Origin: Burkholderiaceae bacterium
Lineage (GTDB): Bacteria > Pseudomonadota > Gammaproteobacteria > Burkholderiales > Burkholderiaceae_C
NCBI GenBank assembly: GCA_026125795.1
Contig: JAHCKM010000001.1
Coordinates: forward strand, 1,984,001-2,048,000
Reading direction: 5' to 3'
DNA length: 64,000 nt
Part shown: piece after piece, positions 18,260 through 29,260 of the stretch
Position numbering within the stretch: the first letter of the stretch is position 1
Layout: each line of letters begins with the position of its first letter
The notes under the pieces: generated by a model
The model's input: the letters and a program-made list of their open reading frames with translations, nothing else
Databases searched by the model: none
What the model was told of the DNA's origin: nothing
Made by a program: the position numbers and the translations under genes

Positions 18260-18898
18260 TCATCGTGCCGGCACGTCCTGCGGCGCGCCGGGCATCACCG
18301 GCAGCGTCTTGGCGGCCAGCTTGGCTTCCCACTCCTCCTGCAAAGCCTTGTCAGTCTTGTAGTGCGGCACGCGGAAGATGAGGCGCCGGTAGCGCGTGAG
18401 CAGCGCGTTGGATCCGGCGACCTCCTCGTTCCACAACTGGTGCGCGAGCCGCAGGTTGCGTTCGGTGTCCATCTCGAAGTGGTCGCGCGAAGACCGGCCG
18501 CCGAACACATAGAGCTTGCCGCGGTAGATGCGCCAGGTGTCGGGACCGCCACCGGCGCCCCAAGGCACGGCGTAGTTGATGCCGTTGGCGCAGAAGCCGC
18601 CGAACTGTGGCATGTATTTCTCCGGGTTCTTCTGGAACTCCTCCTTGTGCGCCTCGCTCGCAAAACGATAGGTCACGCCCAGGTGATCGACCTTGATGTT
18701 GGGGTCGCCCTTGACGGCGGCGTTCTGCGTGAAATAGGCGACTGCGTCGTAGCCCAACAGCATCAGCATGGCGTCAGCGCCGTCGCTGATGGTGCGAAAC
18801 GGCCCGTTGTTCGGCGACGAATAGGTCTGTGCCTGCGCCCACGCGGCGCTCAACAGCAAGGTGGTCGCGCACAACGCGCGCAGCAGCAGGACTCGCAT
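18260..18898 (-). CDS. YHS domain protein, exported
   Basis: The 212-residue protein has a signal peptide (MRVLLLRALCATTLLLSAAW, cleaved after AQA) and a YHS-type domain: GYDAVAYFTQNAAVKGDPNI, YRFASEAHKEEFQKNPEKYM, FGGFCANGI. A C-terminal region of about 60 residues follows with no motif I know. GGAGG six bases before the ATG fixes the start. YHS domains are thought to bind metals; here the location would be periplasmic. It lies downstream of egtB on the same strand (31 bp), and is convergent with the patatin gene, abutting its end. Confidence 0.85.
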   Translation of the reverse strand: MRVLLLRALCATTLLLSAAWAQAQTYSSPNNGPFRTISDGADAMLMLLGYDAVAYFTQNAAVKGDPNIKVDHLGVTYRFASEAHKEEFQKNPEKYMPQFGGFCANGINYAVPWGAGGGPDTWRIYRGKLYVFGGRSSRDHFEMDTERNLRLAHQLWNEEVAGSNALLTRYRRLIFRVPHYKTDKALQEEWEAKLAAKTLPVMPGAPQDVPAR

Positions 18899-18929
18899 CG
18901 ACAGCCTCCAGGAATGCACGGAGCCTCGA

Positions 18930-20240
18930 TCATTCCACGTCCCGGGCCAGGCGCACACCGGTGAACTGCCAGCGCGCGTCGCTGGGAAAGAAGTTGCGAT
19001 AGCTGGCCCGCACGTGTGCACGCGGCGTGGCACACGAGCCGCCGCGCAGCACGTACTGGTTGACCATGAACTTGCCGTTGTATTCGCCCACCTCTCCGTC
19101 CCAGGCCTTGAAGCCAGGGTAGGGCGCGTAGCTGCTCGAGGTCCACTCCCAGACATCTCCGGCCATCTGAGCCAGTGTGTTGCCACTCGAACGCGCCACC
19201 GGCATCGGATGCAGCGCCTGCGATTCGATGAAGTTGCCGCCGGCCCATGCGGCGGCCGGCAGGGCGTTTGCGGCATGCTCCCATTCGGCCTCAGTGGGCA
19301 GACGGGCGCCGCGCCACGCCTCGCGTTGCGCGCCGGCCCAGCGCGCGAACGCATCGGCCTCGAAGTAGCTCACGTGCGTGATCGGCGTGTGGGGATCGAT
19401 CGGCACCAAGCCGTGCAGCGTGAAGCTGAGCCATTGACCCTGATCTTCGCGTTGCCAGTACAGCGGTGCCCGTGCGCCTTGGCTGCGCACCCACTCCCAG
19501 CCGGCGGAGAGCCACCAGCGCGGATCGTTGTAGCCGCCATCGGCGATGAACTCGGCCCATTCGCCGTGCGTGACCAGGCGATTGCCGAGCGCATGCGGCC
19601 TCAGATGCACGGCATGACGGGGGCTCTCGTTGTCGAACGCGAAGCCGCTGCCGTCGTGACCGATCTCGACCAGACCGCAATCCTGCTCGAGCCACGCCAT
19701 CGGCAAGGGCGCCACTGTCGCCAGCGGCCACGACGCGCGATACACCGGCGCCAGCGGGTTGCACGAAAGCACGTGCTTGATGTCGGTGAGCAGCAGTTCC
19801 TGATGCTGCTGCTCGTGCTGCAAGCCCAGCTCGACCAGCGCATCAACCGCCGGATCGTGCGTGCGCGCCAACAGCGCCGCCATGCGCTGGTCAACGTGCG
19901 CGCGATAGGCCTTGACCTCGGCCAGGCTCGGGCGCGACACCAGCCCGCGTTGCGGTCGCGGATGCTGCTGGCCCACCTGGTTGTAGTAGCTGTTGAACAG
20001 CACGCGATAGTGCGGATGAAACGGCTTGAAGCCGCGCTCGTGGCGCTCGAGGATGAAGGTCTCGAAGAACCACGTCACGTGCGCCAGGTGCCATTTGGTC
20101 GGGCTGACGTCGGGTATCGACTGCACCTGCGCGTCGGCCTCGGACAACGGCGCGGCGAGCTCGAGCGATTGCGCGCGGACCTGCGCGTAGCGCTGCGCCA
20201 GCGCGCTCGGTTCGATCTGAGGTCGGGGCAGTGGATTCAT
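18930..20240 (-). CDS. egtB: Ergothioneine biosynthesis sulfoxide synthase EgtB
   Basis: The 436-residue non-heme iron enzyme couples hercynine to a thiol (cysteine or gamma-glutamylcysteine) with O2. The N-terminal DinB-like domain carries the iron ligands: His51 in KWHLAHV, and His142 and His146 in HEQQHQE. The C-terminal formylglycine-generating-enzyme-like domain has RLPTEAEWEHAA, GDVWEWTSSSYAPYPGF and VLRGGSCATPRAHVRASYRN. No egtA or egtC is present in the window, which suggests the two-enzyme route. The partner egtD is divergent, 1.3 kb away. Confidence 0.95.
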   Translation of the reverse strand: MNPLPRPQIEPSALAQRYAQVRAQSLELAAPLSEADAQVQSIPDVSPTKWHLAHVTWFFETFILERHERGFKPFHPHYRVLFNSYYNQVGQQHPRPQRGLVSRPSLAEVKAYRAHVDQRMAALLARTHDPAVDALVELGLQHEQQHQELLLTDIKHVLSCNPLAPVYRASWPLATVAPLPMAWLEQDCGLVEIGHDGSGFAFDNESPRHAVHLRPHALGNRLVTHGEWAEFIADGGYNDPRWWLSAGWEWVRSQGARAPLYWQREDQGQWLSFTLHGLVPIDPHTPITHVSYFEADAFARWAGAQREAWRGARLPTEAEWEHAANALPAAAWAGGNFIESQALHPMPVARSSGNTLAQMAGDVWEWTSSSYAPYPGFKAWDGEVGEYNGKFMVNQYVLRGGSCATPRAHVRASYRNFFPSDARWQFTGVRLARDVE

Positions 20241-20260
20241 GCTTCGTCCTTCAGCGGTTA

Positions 20261-20329
20261 GGCCTCGCCCGGCCGCCCGAAGAGGCCTGCTCCCCCTCGG
20301 GGGGACGCGAGCGGAGCGAGCAAGGGGTC
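20261..20329. repeat. Dispersed GC-rich palindromic repeat, copy 3 (reverse orientation)
   Basis: The stretch contains GCTCCCCCTCGGGGGGACGC and GAGCGGAGCGAGCAAGGGG, the reverse complement of the copy before sdhC. It fills the gap between egtB and the methyltransferase gene. Confidence 0.75.
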
Positions 20330-20332
20330 ATG

Positions 20333-20956
20333 TCAGTGGCTGCGCTTGACGCCACTGGCGATGTAGCCCATCCCGAACTGGGTCGTCCAGCGCTGGAACG
20401 AATCGCAATACGCTTCGATCCGGTCCCACGGATGCCACAGATCGCCGGGCTTGGCGTTGTAGGGTCGGTTCTTCAGCCAGGTGTAGATGTTCAGGGGCCC
20501 GGTCCACCAGGGAAAGTACTTGATGCCGGCTATGGCAATGCGCGCGCCCGGCTTCACCTGTCGCATCAGGTTGGACAACGCGGCTGGAGAACGCAGGATG
20601 TCGTGCGTGTAGTTGAAGAGCACCGCATCGGCGGCCTCCGGCAACTGCACGCCTTCGGCCGACGCGCACACATGCCACACGTTGCGCCACCCTTCGCGAT
20701 CGACGCGCGCCGCGGCCAGCGCGAACATTTCGGGGCTCTGCTCGAAGGCGAGCACGCGGCCCGTCTCGCCCACGCCTTCGCGCAGCAACGGGTAGCTCAG
20801 ACCGGTGCCGGCGCCCACATCGAGCACCACCTGGCCCGGCCGCAGTTGCAGCAGCGCGACGGTGCGCTGGCGCAGCGGCATCGTGTATTGGGCCGACTCA
20901 TCGTAGCCGGCCGCCTTGCGCTTGTAGCGCTGGATCGACAGCTCGTTGGGCGTCAC
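20333..20956 (-). CDS. Class I SAM-dependent methyltransferase
   Basis: The 207-residue enzyme has the SAM-binding motif VLDVGAGTGLSYPLL (near residues 44-58), an acidic residue after the second strand (VLAFEQSPEM), and a motif IV region VLFNYTHDIL. The C-terminal half includes KYFPWWTGPLNIYTWLKNRP. It lies between egtB and an SMR transporter gene and is cotranscribed in their direction. The substrate is unknown; its position suggests a link to ergothioneine or a lipid/quinone-like substrate, which is inference only. Confidence 0.82.
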   Translation of the reverse strand: MTPNELSIQRYKRKAAGYDESAQYTMPLRQRTVALLQLRPGQVVLDVGAGTGLSYPLLREGVGETGRVLAFEQSPEMFALAAARVDREGWRNVWHVCASAEGVQLPEAADAVLFNYTHDILRSPAALSNLMRQVKPGARIAIAGIKYFPWWTGPLNIYTWLKNRPYNAKPGDLWHPWDRIEAYCDSFQRWTTQFGMGYIASGVKRSH

Positions 20957-20981
20957 GGCGTCCCCGATGTCGGCAAAAGAT

Positions 20982-21329
20982 TCAAACCGCGCTGCGCGAG
21001 GCGGTGTGCAAGCCGATCACGCCGATCACGATCAGGCCGGCCGACACCATTTTCAGCGCGGTGGCCGGCTCCTTGAAATAGAGATAGCCGATGGCCGCGG
21101 TGAGCACCGTGCCGACGCCCGACCACACCGCGTAGACCACACTCAACCCCAGGGTACGCGTCACGAGCGTGTTGAGCGCGAAGGAGATCGCGTAAAAGAC
21201 AAAGATGAGAACCGATGGTGTGAAGCGGGTGAAGCTCTCGCTCAGGCGCATGCAGGTGGTGCCGGCCACCTCGAACACGATGGCCAGGCTCAGCACGGCC
21301 CAGGCCTGGTTCACTGTCAGGGTCTGCAT
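20982..21329 (-). CDS. SMR-family multidrug efflux transporter (EmrE/Qac type)
   Basis: The 115-residue protein has four transmembrane helices and the family's essential membrane Glu in FEVAGTTCMRLSESF (Glu20). YAVWSGVGTV and IGYLYFKEP are also conserved. The sequence after the Glu (GTTCMRLSESFTR) is of the EmrE/Qac type and not the guanidinium exporter type. I looked for a guanidine riboswitch upstream and saw none. It is the first gene of the minus-strand run SMR-methyltransferase-egtB-YHS. Confidence 0.88.
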   Translation of the reverse strand: MQTLTVNQAWAVLSLAIVFEVAGTTCMRLSESFTRFTPSVLIFVFYAISFALNTLVTRTLGLSVVYAVWSGVGTVLTAAIGYLYFKEPATALKMVSAGLIVIGVIGLHTASRSAV

Positions 21330-21471
21330 CGTCGACGACCGGGCGGGACGGCTGCCGTTTCATTTGTTTGCACGGGGTGCGCATCCACCCGGCCACCGCG
21401 GGCCGTACCAAGGGCAGTCGCGCGGCGCCCATTAAACCTTACCTATGGATTTCCCGCGCAAGGATCCGGCC

Positions 21472-21511
21472 GCTCGATCGACATACTGAATGCTCGATCG
21501 ACATACTGAAT
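21472..21511. repeat. Perfect tandem 20-bp repeat at the egtD start
   Basis: GCTCGATCGACATACTGAAT occurs twice back to back (21472-21491 and 21492-21511). The second copy ends one base before the egtD ATG. No Shine-Dalgarno sequence is visible in this leader. The unit contains the short palindrome TCGATCGA. Confidence 0.9.
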
Positions 21512-21512
21512 C

Positions 21513-22463
21513 ATGGCGACACCCCGATTCATTCAGCTGCACCGCGAAGACAGCGCGGCGCTGCGTCGCGAGCTGATCTCGGGACTGCTGGCAGCACCGG
21601 CCACGGTGTCGCCCAAGTTCCTGTACGACGCGCTCGGCTCGCGGCTGTTCGACGCCATCACCGAGTTGCCCGAGTACTACCCCACGCGCACCGAGCGTGG
21701 GATCCTCGACGTGCATGCCGCGGCGATGGCACGGCAGATCGGGCCGGGCCGCACGCTGATCGACCTGGGTGCCGGCAGCGGCGAAAAGGCTGCCCGGTTG
21801 TTCGACGTGATGCGGCCGGTGCGTTACGTGGCGGTGGATATCTCCGTCGAATACCTGCGCCAGGCGCTGGACAGCCTGCAGCGCCAGCACCCGCGGATCG
21901 AGATGGTGGGCGTCGGCGCCGACTTCTCGTCCTCGCTCGAGCTGCCGCCGGAGGCCGGTGGTGGCGAGCGGCTGCTCTTCTACCCCGGCTCGAGCATCGG
22001 CAACTTCACGCCGGAGCAGGCGCTGCGCTTCCTGCGCCAGGCGCGCAGCGTGGGCGGCCCCGGCGGCGCGCTGCTGATCGGGGTTGACCTGGTCAAGGCC
22101 AAGTCCGTGCTCGAACTCGCCTACGACGACCCGCTGCAGGTGACCGCGGCGTTCAACCTCAACCTGCTGCGACGGCTCGACGCGCTGCTGGGCTGCGATG
22201 CGCGCATCGAAGACTTTGCGCACGTGGCGCTCTTCAACGAAGCCGAAAGCCGCATCGAGATGCACCTGCAGGCGCGCCGCGCGCTGACGCTGCGCTGGCC
22301 GGGCGGCGAGCGTCGCTTGGCCGAAGGCGAACGCATCCACACCGAAAACTCCTACAAGTACACCGTCGAGGGCTTCGACCGTCTGCTGCGCCAGGCCGGG
22401 TACGCGCGCACGGCGTGCTGGACCGACGAGCGCCGCTGGTTCGCAGTGTTCCTGGCGTCCTGA
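21513..22463 (+). CDS. egtD: L-histidine N(alpha)-methyltransferase EgtD
   Basis: The 316-residue enzyme trimethylates histidine to hercynine, the first step of ergothioneine synthesis. EgtD landmarks are LYDALGSRLFDAITELPEYY PTRTE (substrate-binding Tyr), the SAM motif DLGAGSGEKAARL, FYPGSSIGNFTP, and the C-terminal HTENSYKYTVEGF. Length matches the family (about 320). The start lies right after the tandem 20-bp repeat with no clear ribosome site. It is divergent from the SMR-methyltransferase-egtB run, so both halves of the pathway are here. Confidence 0.95.
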   Translation: MATPRFIQLHREDSAALRRELISGLLAAPATVSPKFLYDALGSRLFDAITELPEYYPTRTERGILDVHAAAMARQIGPGRTLIDLGAGSGEKAARLFDVMRPVRYVAVDISVEYLRQALDSLQRQHPRIEMVGVGADFSSSLELPPEAGGGERLLFYPGSSIGNFTPEQALRFLRQARSVGGPGGALLIGVDLVKAKSVLELAYDDPLQVTAAFNLNLLRRLDALLGCDARIEDFAHVALFNEAESRIEMHLQARRALTLRWPGGERRLAEGERIHTENSYKYTVEGFDRLLRQAGYARTACWTDERRWFAVFLAS

Positions 22464-22554
22464 GCCTTTCCGGCGCGCTGACGCGTGGGTGTCAGGGGCG
22501 CGCAGGCCGCGCGGCTATGCTGCGGTCGATGCGCAGCGCGCAAGGAGATTCGCC

Positions 22555-23658
22555 ATGGAGATCACAACGCTGTTGACCTCGCAGCGCGATCCGGCCGAAG
22601 GCCGGCTGCAGGCGGCACCCGCACCCGCGCTGCAGCCCGGGTCGGTGCGGCTGGCGGTGCGGCGGGTGTCGATCACGACCAACAACGTGACCTACGCGCT
22701 GTTCGGCGAGCGCATGAGCTACTGGCAGTTCTTTCCCAGCGGACAAGAAGGCTGGGGCGTGGTGCCGGTGTGGGGCTTTGCCGACGTGGTGGAGAGCACG
22801 CTGCCCGAGGTGGCGGTCGGGACCCGCTACTACGGCTATTGGCCGCTGGCCGACGCGGTGGACCTGCAGCCAACCAAGGTCTCGGCCGGCGGCTTCACCG
22901 ACGGCGCGGCGCATCGGGCGCCACTGCCGTCGACCTACAACCGCTACAGCGCGGCGCCGTCGAACCAACCCGCCGACACCGAAGGGGCGCTGGCGATCAT
23001 GCGTCCGCTGTTCGGCACCGCATTCCTGCTCACCGAATTCCTGCAGGACAACGATTGGTTCGGCGCGCGCCAACTGGTGCTGTCGAGTGCCTCGAGCAAG
23101 ACGGCGTATGCGACCGCTTGGTGTGTGCGCGAACTGTTGGGAGGCGGACAAGGGCCGGCCGTGCGCACGATTGGCCTGACTTCGCGCGCCAACGCCGACT
23201 TCGTGCGCCGGCTCGGCCTCTACGACAGCGTGCTGGGCTACGACGAGATCGCGCGGATCGACCACGCGCTGCCCACCGTGTTCTGCGACTTCTCCGGCAG
23301 TGCCGAACAGCGCGAGCAACTGCACCGCCACCTGGGCGATGCGCTGCGCCACAGCGCGGTGATCGGCGCCACGCAGTTCAGCACCGGGGCGCGCGACGCG
23401 CCGCTGCCGGGTGCCAAGCCCACGTTCTTCTTCGCGCCCGACCGGCGCCGCAAGCGGCTGGAGGATTGGGGTCCGGCGCTGCTGCTGCAGCGTGTGGAAG
23501 ACAGCCAGAGCCGCTTCCTGCAGCAGGTGTTGTCAGGACCCGCGCCGGCGCTGCGCATCGTCACGCACAAGGGCCTGGCCGCCGCTCGCGACGTGATGGC
23601 GGAGCTGGCGCGCGGACGCATCGATCCTGCCGTGGGGCACGTGATCGACCTGTCTTGA
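22555..23658 (+). CDS. DUF2855 family protein
   Basis: The 367-residue protein starts at ATG 22555 with AAGGAG upstream, 91 bp after egtD. It has an N-terminal region reminiscent of a degenerate MDR/quinone-oxidoreductase fold (SVRLAVRRVSITTNNVTYAL, GWGVVPVWGFADVVES) and a later Rossmann-like part (LVLSSASSKTAYATAW, RTIGLTSRANADFVRRLGLY). This matches the DUF2855 family, of unknown function. It could be cotranscribed with egtD. Confidence 0.82.
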   Translation: MEITTLLTSQRDPAEGRLQAAPAPALQPGSVRLAVRRVSITTNNVTYALFGERMSYWQFFPSGQEGWGVVPVWGFADVVESTLPEVAVGTRYYGYWPLADAVDLQPTKVSAGGFTDGAAHRAPLPSTYNRYSAAPSNQPADTEGALAIMRPLFGTAFLLTEFLQDNDWFGARQLVLSSASSKTAYATAWCVRELLGGGQGPAVRTIGLTSRANADFVRRLGLYDSVLGYDEIARIDHALPTVFCDFSGSAEQREQLHRHLGDALRHSAVIGATQFSTGARDAPLPGAKPTFFFAPDRRRKRLEDWGPALLLQRVEDSQSRFLQQVLSGPAPALRIVTHKGLAAARDVMAELARGRIDPAVGHVIDLS

Positions 23659-23710
23659 GCTGGGGGAGCCGCGCCGCCCAGGCCCTCGCAGAGCTCGGGC
23701 CGTTCGCGAG

Positions 23711-23742
23711 GCGTGCGGGTCTGCGCAGGCCGACCCGCACGC
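23711..23742. terminator. Terminator-like hairpin between convergent genes
   Basis: The stem GCGTGCGGGTC/GACCCGCACGC (23711-23721 with 23732-23742) has 11 perfect pairs and a 10-nt loop. It sits in the 90-bp gap between the convergent DUF2855 and GntR genes. There is no U-run on either side, so termination may be rho-assisted. Confidence 0.5.
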
Positions 23743-23748
23743 CCACGC

Positions 23749-24393
23749 TCACCCACCCGCGGCTTCGAGCCCGTTGTCGAAGTGGGTGCGCATCAGGCGC
23801 GTGGCCTTGGCCGCGTCACGCGCGGCGAGCGCGCGCATGATCGCGCGGTGCTCGTCCAGCGACTCCGCCAATCGTCCCTGCTTGAACAGCGAATGGTGGC
23901 GGTTGAGCTTCATCACCTTGCGCAGGTCAGCCACGATCTGCGTGCGCCAGCGGTTGCCTGCCACCGCCAGCAACCGCATGTGAAAGGCCTCGTTGGTAGC
24001 AAAGAACGCGTCGCGCTGGCGCACCTGCTTTTCCAGCCGATCGTGCAGCGTCTGCAACGACGCGATCTCGGCGTCGCTGGCGTGGGCGGCCACCTCACCG
24101 GCCGCGTCGCTCTCCAGCAGCGCCAGCAGGCGATACACCTGCGACACGTCGTCGCGCGACATCTCGGTCACATACGCGCCGCGGCGCACCTTCATCGTGA
24201 CCAGGCCTTCGACGGCCAGCACCTTCAACGCCTCGCGCAGCGGCGTGCGGCTGATGCCCCACTCGGCGGCGAGCTTCAGCTCGTCGATCCAGGCGCCGGG
24301 CTCCAGCTCGCGCGCGAAGATCTTCTCGCGCAAGCGGTCGGCCACCTCCTGATACAGCGCGCGCGGCGACAGCAGGGCTTGGTCAGAATTCAT
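23749..24393 (-). CDS. GntR-family (FCD subfamily) transcriptional regulator
   Basis: The 214-residue protein has an N-terminal winged helix (ALYQEVADRLREKIFARELE, then WGISRTPLREALKVLAVEGLV) and an all-alpha FCD ligand domain (about residues 75-205), which includes the metal-binding-type residues NEAFHMRLL and DEHRAIMRALAARD. It is divergent from the methylmalonyl-CoA mutase gene with 119 bp between them. It probably represses that operon and itself, sensing a propionate- or methylmalonate-related acid. The MNSDQALL start lies inside the palindrome CATAATTATG. Confidence 0.88.
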   Translation of the reverse strand: MNSDQALLSPRALYQEVADRLREKIFARELEPGAWIDELKLAAEWGISRTPLREALKVLAVEGLVTMKVRRGAYVTEMSRDDVSQVYRLLALLESDAAGEVAAHASDAEIASLQTLHDRLEKQVRQRDAFFATNEAFHMRLLAVAGNRWRTQIVADLRKVMKLNRHHSLFKQGRLAESLDEHRAIMRALAARDAAKATRLMRTHFDNGLEAAGG

Positions 24394-24407
24394 AATTATG
24401 GATAATG
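24385..24407. promoter_or_regulatory. Candidate operator between GntR gene and methylmalonyl-CoA mutase operon
   Basis: CATAATTATG at 24391-24400 is a perfect 10-bp palindrome within an A+T-rich island (GAATTCATAATTATGGATAAT). It overlaps the regulator's own start codon, a placement typical of autoregulation. GATAAT at 24401-24406 could also serve as a -10 box. Confidence 0.45.
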
Positions 24408-24512
24408 GCGCGCATGATAGGCCGCCACCCGCGCATTTGGCAAGGCGCTCGGCGCAAGATCCCTGCGGTGGCAAGCGCCCGGCGATGATGGGCGCCTCGA
24501 GGAGTTGAATGC

Positions 24513-26669
<2,157 letters not shown>

Positions 26670-26687
26670 CGCCAGGCTTCGCGCGCC

Positions 26688-27695
26688 ATGCTCAGCCCGG
26701 AGGACCAGGCCCTGCTTGACGGCGTGCTGCATCGGCGCGGCGAGCCGCAGCGGCGGGCGATCGCCAAGACGATCACGCTGCTCGAGAGCACGCGCGCGGA
26801 CCATCGTGCGCGGGCCGAGGAACTGCTCAACGCCTTGCTGCCGGCCAGCGGCAAGTCGCTGCGTCTGGGCATCTCCGGTGTTCCGGGCGTCGGGAAAAGC
26901 ACGTTCATTGAAACGCTGGGGCTGCATCTGCTTCGCAACGGGCACCGCGTGGCGGTGTTGGCGGTGGACCCGTCGTCGAGCGTGTCGGGCGGCTCGATCC
27001 TTGGCGACAAGACGCGCATGGAGCGCCTGTCGGTCGAGCCCAATGCGTTCATCCGGCCCAGCCCGACCGGCGGCACGCTGGGCGGCGTGACCGCACACAC
27101 GCGCGAGGCCATGCTGGTGCTCGAGGCGGCGGGCCATGACGTGGTCATCGTCGAGACCGTCGGCGTCGGCCAGAGCGAGACCGCGGTGGCTGGCATGACC
27201 GATTGTTTCGCGCTGCTGCAGTTGCCCAACGCTGGCGACGATCTGCAGGCGATCAAGCGCGGCGTGATGGAGCTGGCCGATCTGGTAGCGATCAACAAGG
27301 CCGACCTCGACGATGCCGCCGCCACACGCGCGCAGGCGCAGATCCTGTCGTCGCTGCGTTTGATGCAGCAGCGCGGCGTGCCGGGCGAGCGGCAGGCGCT
27401 GCACTGGGTGCCGCGTGTGTTGAAGCTCAGCGCCGTGAGCGGTGCCGGCGTGGCGGAGTTCTGGCAGGCGGTGCACGAGTTTCGGGTGCTGCACGAAACC
27501 AGTGGGCGCCTCGCGGCCCGGCGCCGTGAACAGGACGAGGCCTGGATGTGGGAGCGCATCGAGGCGCTGCTGCACGAGCGCTTCCGCGGCCATCCGCAGG
27601 TGGCGGCGGCGCTGCCCGCGCTCACGGCCGACGTGCGCGCCGGCCGCGTGGCGGCTTCGGCGGCCGCGCGCCGCTTGATCGATTTGACGAACTGA
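26688..27695 (+). CDS. meaB: Methylmalonyl-CoA mutase chaperone GTPase MeaB/ArgK
   Basis: The 335-residue G3E GTPase guards and reloads the mutase with adenosylcobalamin. It shows Walker A GVPGVGKST (near residue 63), VDPSSSVSGGSILGDKTRM, VIVETVGVGQSE (switch II) and NKADLDDAA (base specificity). It follows the mutase by 18 bp. Confidence 0.95.
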   Translation: MLSPEDQALLDGVLHRRGEPQRRAIAKTITLLESTRADHRARAEELLNALLPASGKSLRLGISGVPGVGKSTFIETLGLHLLRNGHRVAVLAVDPSSSVSGGSILGDKTRMERLSVEPNAFIRPSPTGGTLGGVTAHTREAMLVLEAAGHDVVIVETVGVGQSETAVAGMTDCFALLQLPNAGDDLQAIKRGVMELADLVAINKADLDDAAATRAQAQILSSLRLMQQRGVPGERQALHWVPRVLKLSAVSGAGVAEFWQAVHEFRVLHETSGRLAARRREQDEAWMWERIEALLHERFRGHPQVAAALPALTADVRAGRVAASAAARRLIDLTN

Positions 27696-27719
27696 CGAGG
27701 CTTTCGAGGAGACCCGCGC

Positions 27720-29252
27720 ATGCATGACATCATCGAACAGCTCGAGAAGAAGCGCGGCGGCGCGCGTCTCGGCGGTGGGAAGAGGCGCATCGACGCGCAG
27801 CATGCCAAGGGCAAGCTCACTGCGCGCGAGCGGCTCGATCTGCTGCTTGACGAAGGCACGTTCGAAGAATGGGACATGTTCGTCGAGCACCGCTGCGCCG
27901 ACTTCGGCATGGCCGAGCAGAAGGTCCCGGGTGACGGCGTGGTCACCGGCTACGGCATGATCAACGGCCGCTTGGTGTTCGTGTTCAGCCAGGACTTCAC
28001 CGTGTTCGGCGGCGCGCTGTCCGAAGCGCATGCGGAGAAGATCTGCAAGGTGATGGACCAGGCGATGAAGGTGGGCGCGCCGGTCATCGGCCTCAACGAT
28101 TCCGGCGGCGCGCGCATCCAGGAGGGCGTGGCCTCGCTCGGCGGCTACGCCGAGGTGTTCCAGCGCAACGTCATGGCCTCGGGCGTGATCCCGCAGATCA
28201 GCCTGATCATGGGGCCTTGCGCCGGCGGGGCGGTGTACTCCCCGGCGATGACCGACTTCATCTTCATGGTGCGCGACAGCTCGTACATGTTCGTGACCGG
28301 CCCCGAGGTGGTGAAGACGGTGACGCACGAAGAGGTCACCGCCGAGCAGCTCGGCGGCGCGGGCACCCACACCACACAAAGCGGCGTGGCCGATCTGGCA
28401 TTCGCCAACGACGTCGAGGCGCTGCTGATGCTGAGGCGCTTCTTCAACTACCTGCCGCTGAACAACCGCGACGGTCCGCCGCTGCGGCCCAGCGGTGACG
28501 TGCCGGACCGCGAAGACCTGTCGCTCGACACACTGGTGCCCGACAGCCCCAACAAGGCCTACGACATGAAGGAGCTGATCCTCAAGGTGGTGGACGACGG
28601 CGACTTCTTCGAGCTTCAGGCGGACTATGCGAAGAACATCGTCGTCGGCTTCGGCCGCATGGCGGGGTACAGCGTGGGCATCGTCGCCAACAACCCGCAG
28701 GTGCTCGCCGGTTGCCTCGACATCAAGAGCAGCATCAAGGCGGCGCGCTTCGTGCGCTTCTGCGACGCCTTCAGCATCCCGGTGATCACCTTCGTCGACG
28801 TGCCGGGCTTCATGCCGGGGACCAGCCAGGAGTACGGCGGCATCATCAAGCATGGCGCGAAGCTGCTCTATGCCTATGCCGAGTGCACGGTGCCCAAGGT
28901 CACCGTGATCACGCGCAAGGCCTACGGCGGTGCCTACGACGTGATGAGCTCCAAGCACCTGCGCGGCGACGTGAACTTCGCCTGGCCCAATGCGGAGATT
29001 GCCGTGATGGGCGCCAAGGGCGCGGTGGAGATCATCTTCCGCGAAGACAAGGGCGATCCGGCCAAGCTGGCGGCGCGCGAAGCCGAATACAAGGCGCGCT
29101 TCGCCAACCCGTTCGTCGCCGGCGCGCGCGGCTATATCGACGACGTGATCCAGCCGCACGAGACGCGGCGCCGCATCTGCCGCTCATTGGCGATGCTCAA
29201 GGACAAGAAGCTGCAGAACCCGTGGCGCAAGCACGGCAACATTCCGCTGTGA
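27720..29252 (+). CDS. pccB: Propionyl-CoA carboxylase beta (carboxyltransferase) subunit
   Basis: The 510-residue subunit transfers CO2 from carboxybiotin to propionyl-CoA. It has two crotonase-like halves: [38 protein letters not shown] with the oxyanion glycines, and [20 protein letters not shown]. The N-terminal [20 protein letters not shown] is typical of PccB. A ribosome site CGAGGAG precedes it. The alpha subunit starts 8 bp downstream. Confidence 0.95.
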   Translation: MHDIIEQLEKKRGGARLGGGKRRIDAQHAKGKLTARERLDLLLDEGTFEEWDMFVEHRCADFGMAEQKVPGDGVVTGYGMINGRLVFVFSQDFTVFGGALSEAHAEKICKVMDQAMKVGAPVIGLNDSGGARIQEGVASLGGYAEVFQRNVMASGVIPQISLIMGPCAGGAVYSPAMTDFIFMVRDSSYMFVTGPEVVKTVTHEEVTAEQLGGAGTHTTQSGVADLAFANDVEALLMLRRFFNYLPLNNRDGPPLRPSGDVPDREDLSLDTLVPDSPNKAYDMKELILKVVDDGDFFELQADYAKNIVVGFGRMAGYSVGIVANNPQVLAGCLDIKSSIKAARFVRFCDAFSIPVITFVDVPGFMPGTSQEYGGIIKHGAKLLYAYAECTVPKVTVITRKAYGGAYDVMSSKHLRGDVNFAWPNAEIAVMGAKGAVEIIFREDKGDPAKLAAREAEYKARFANPFVAGARGYIDDVIQPHETRRRICRSLAMLKDKKLQNPWRKHGNIPL

Positions 29253-29260
29253 GTGCGCGC

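Noticed and set aside
21330-21450. Guanidine riboswitch upstream of the SMR transporter
   Set aside because: No ACGR-type hairpin pair or ykkC-like core is visible, and the transporter has EmrE/Qac-type residues, not guanidinium exporter ones.
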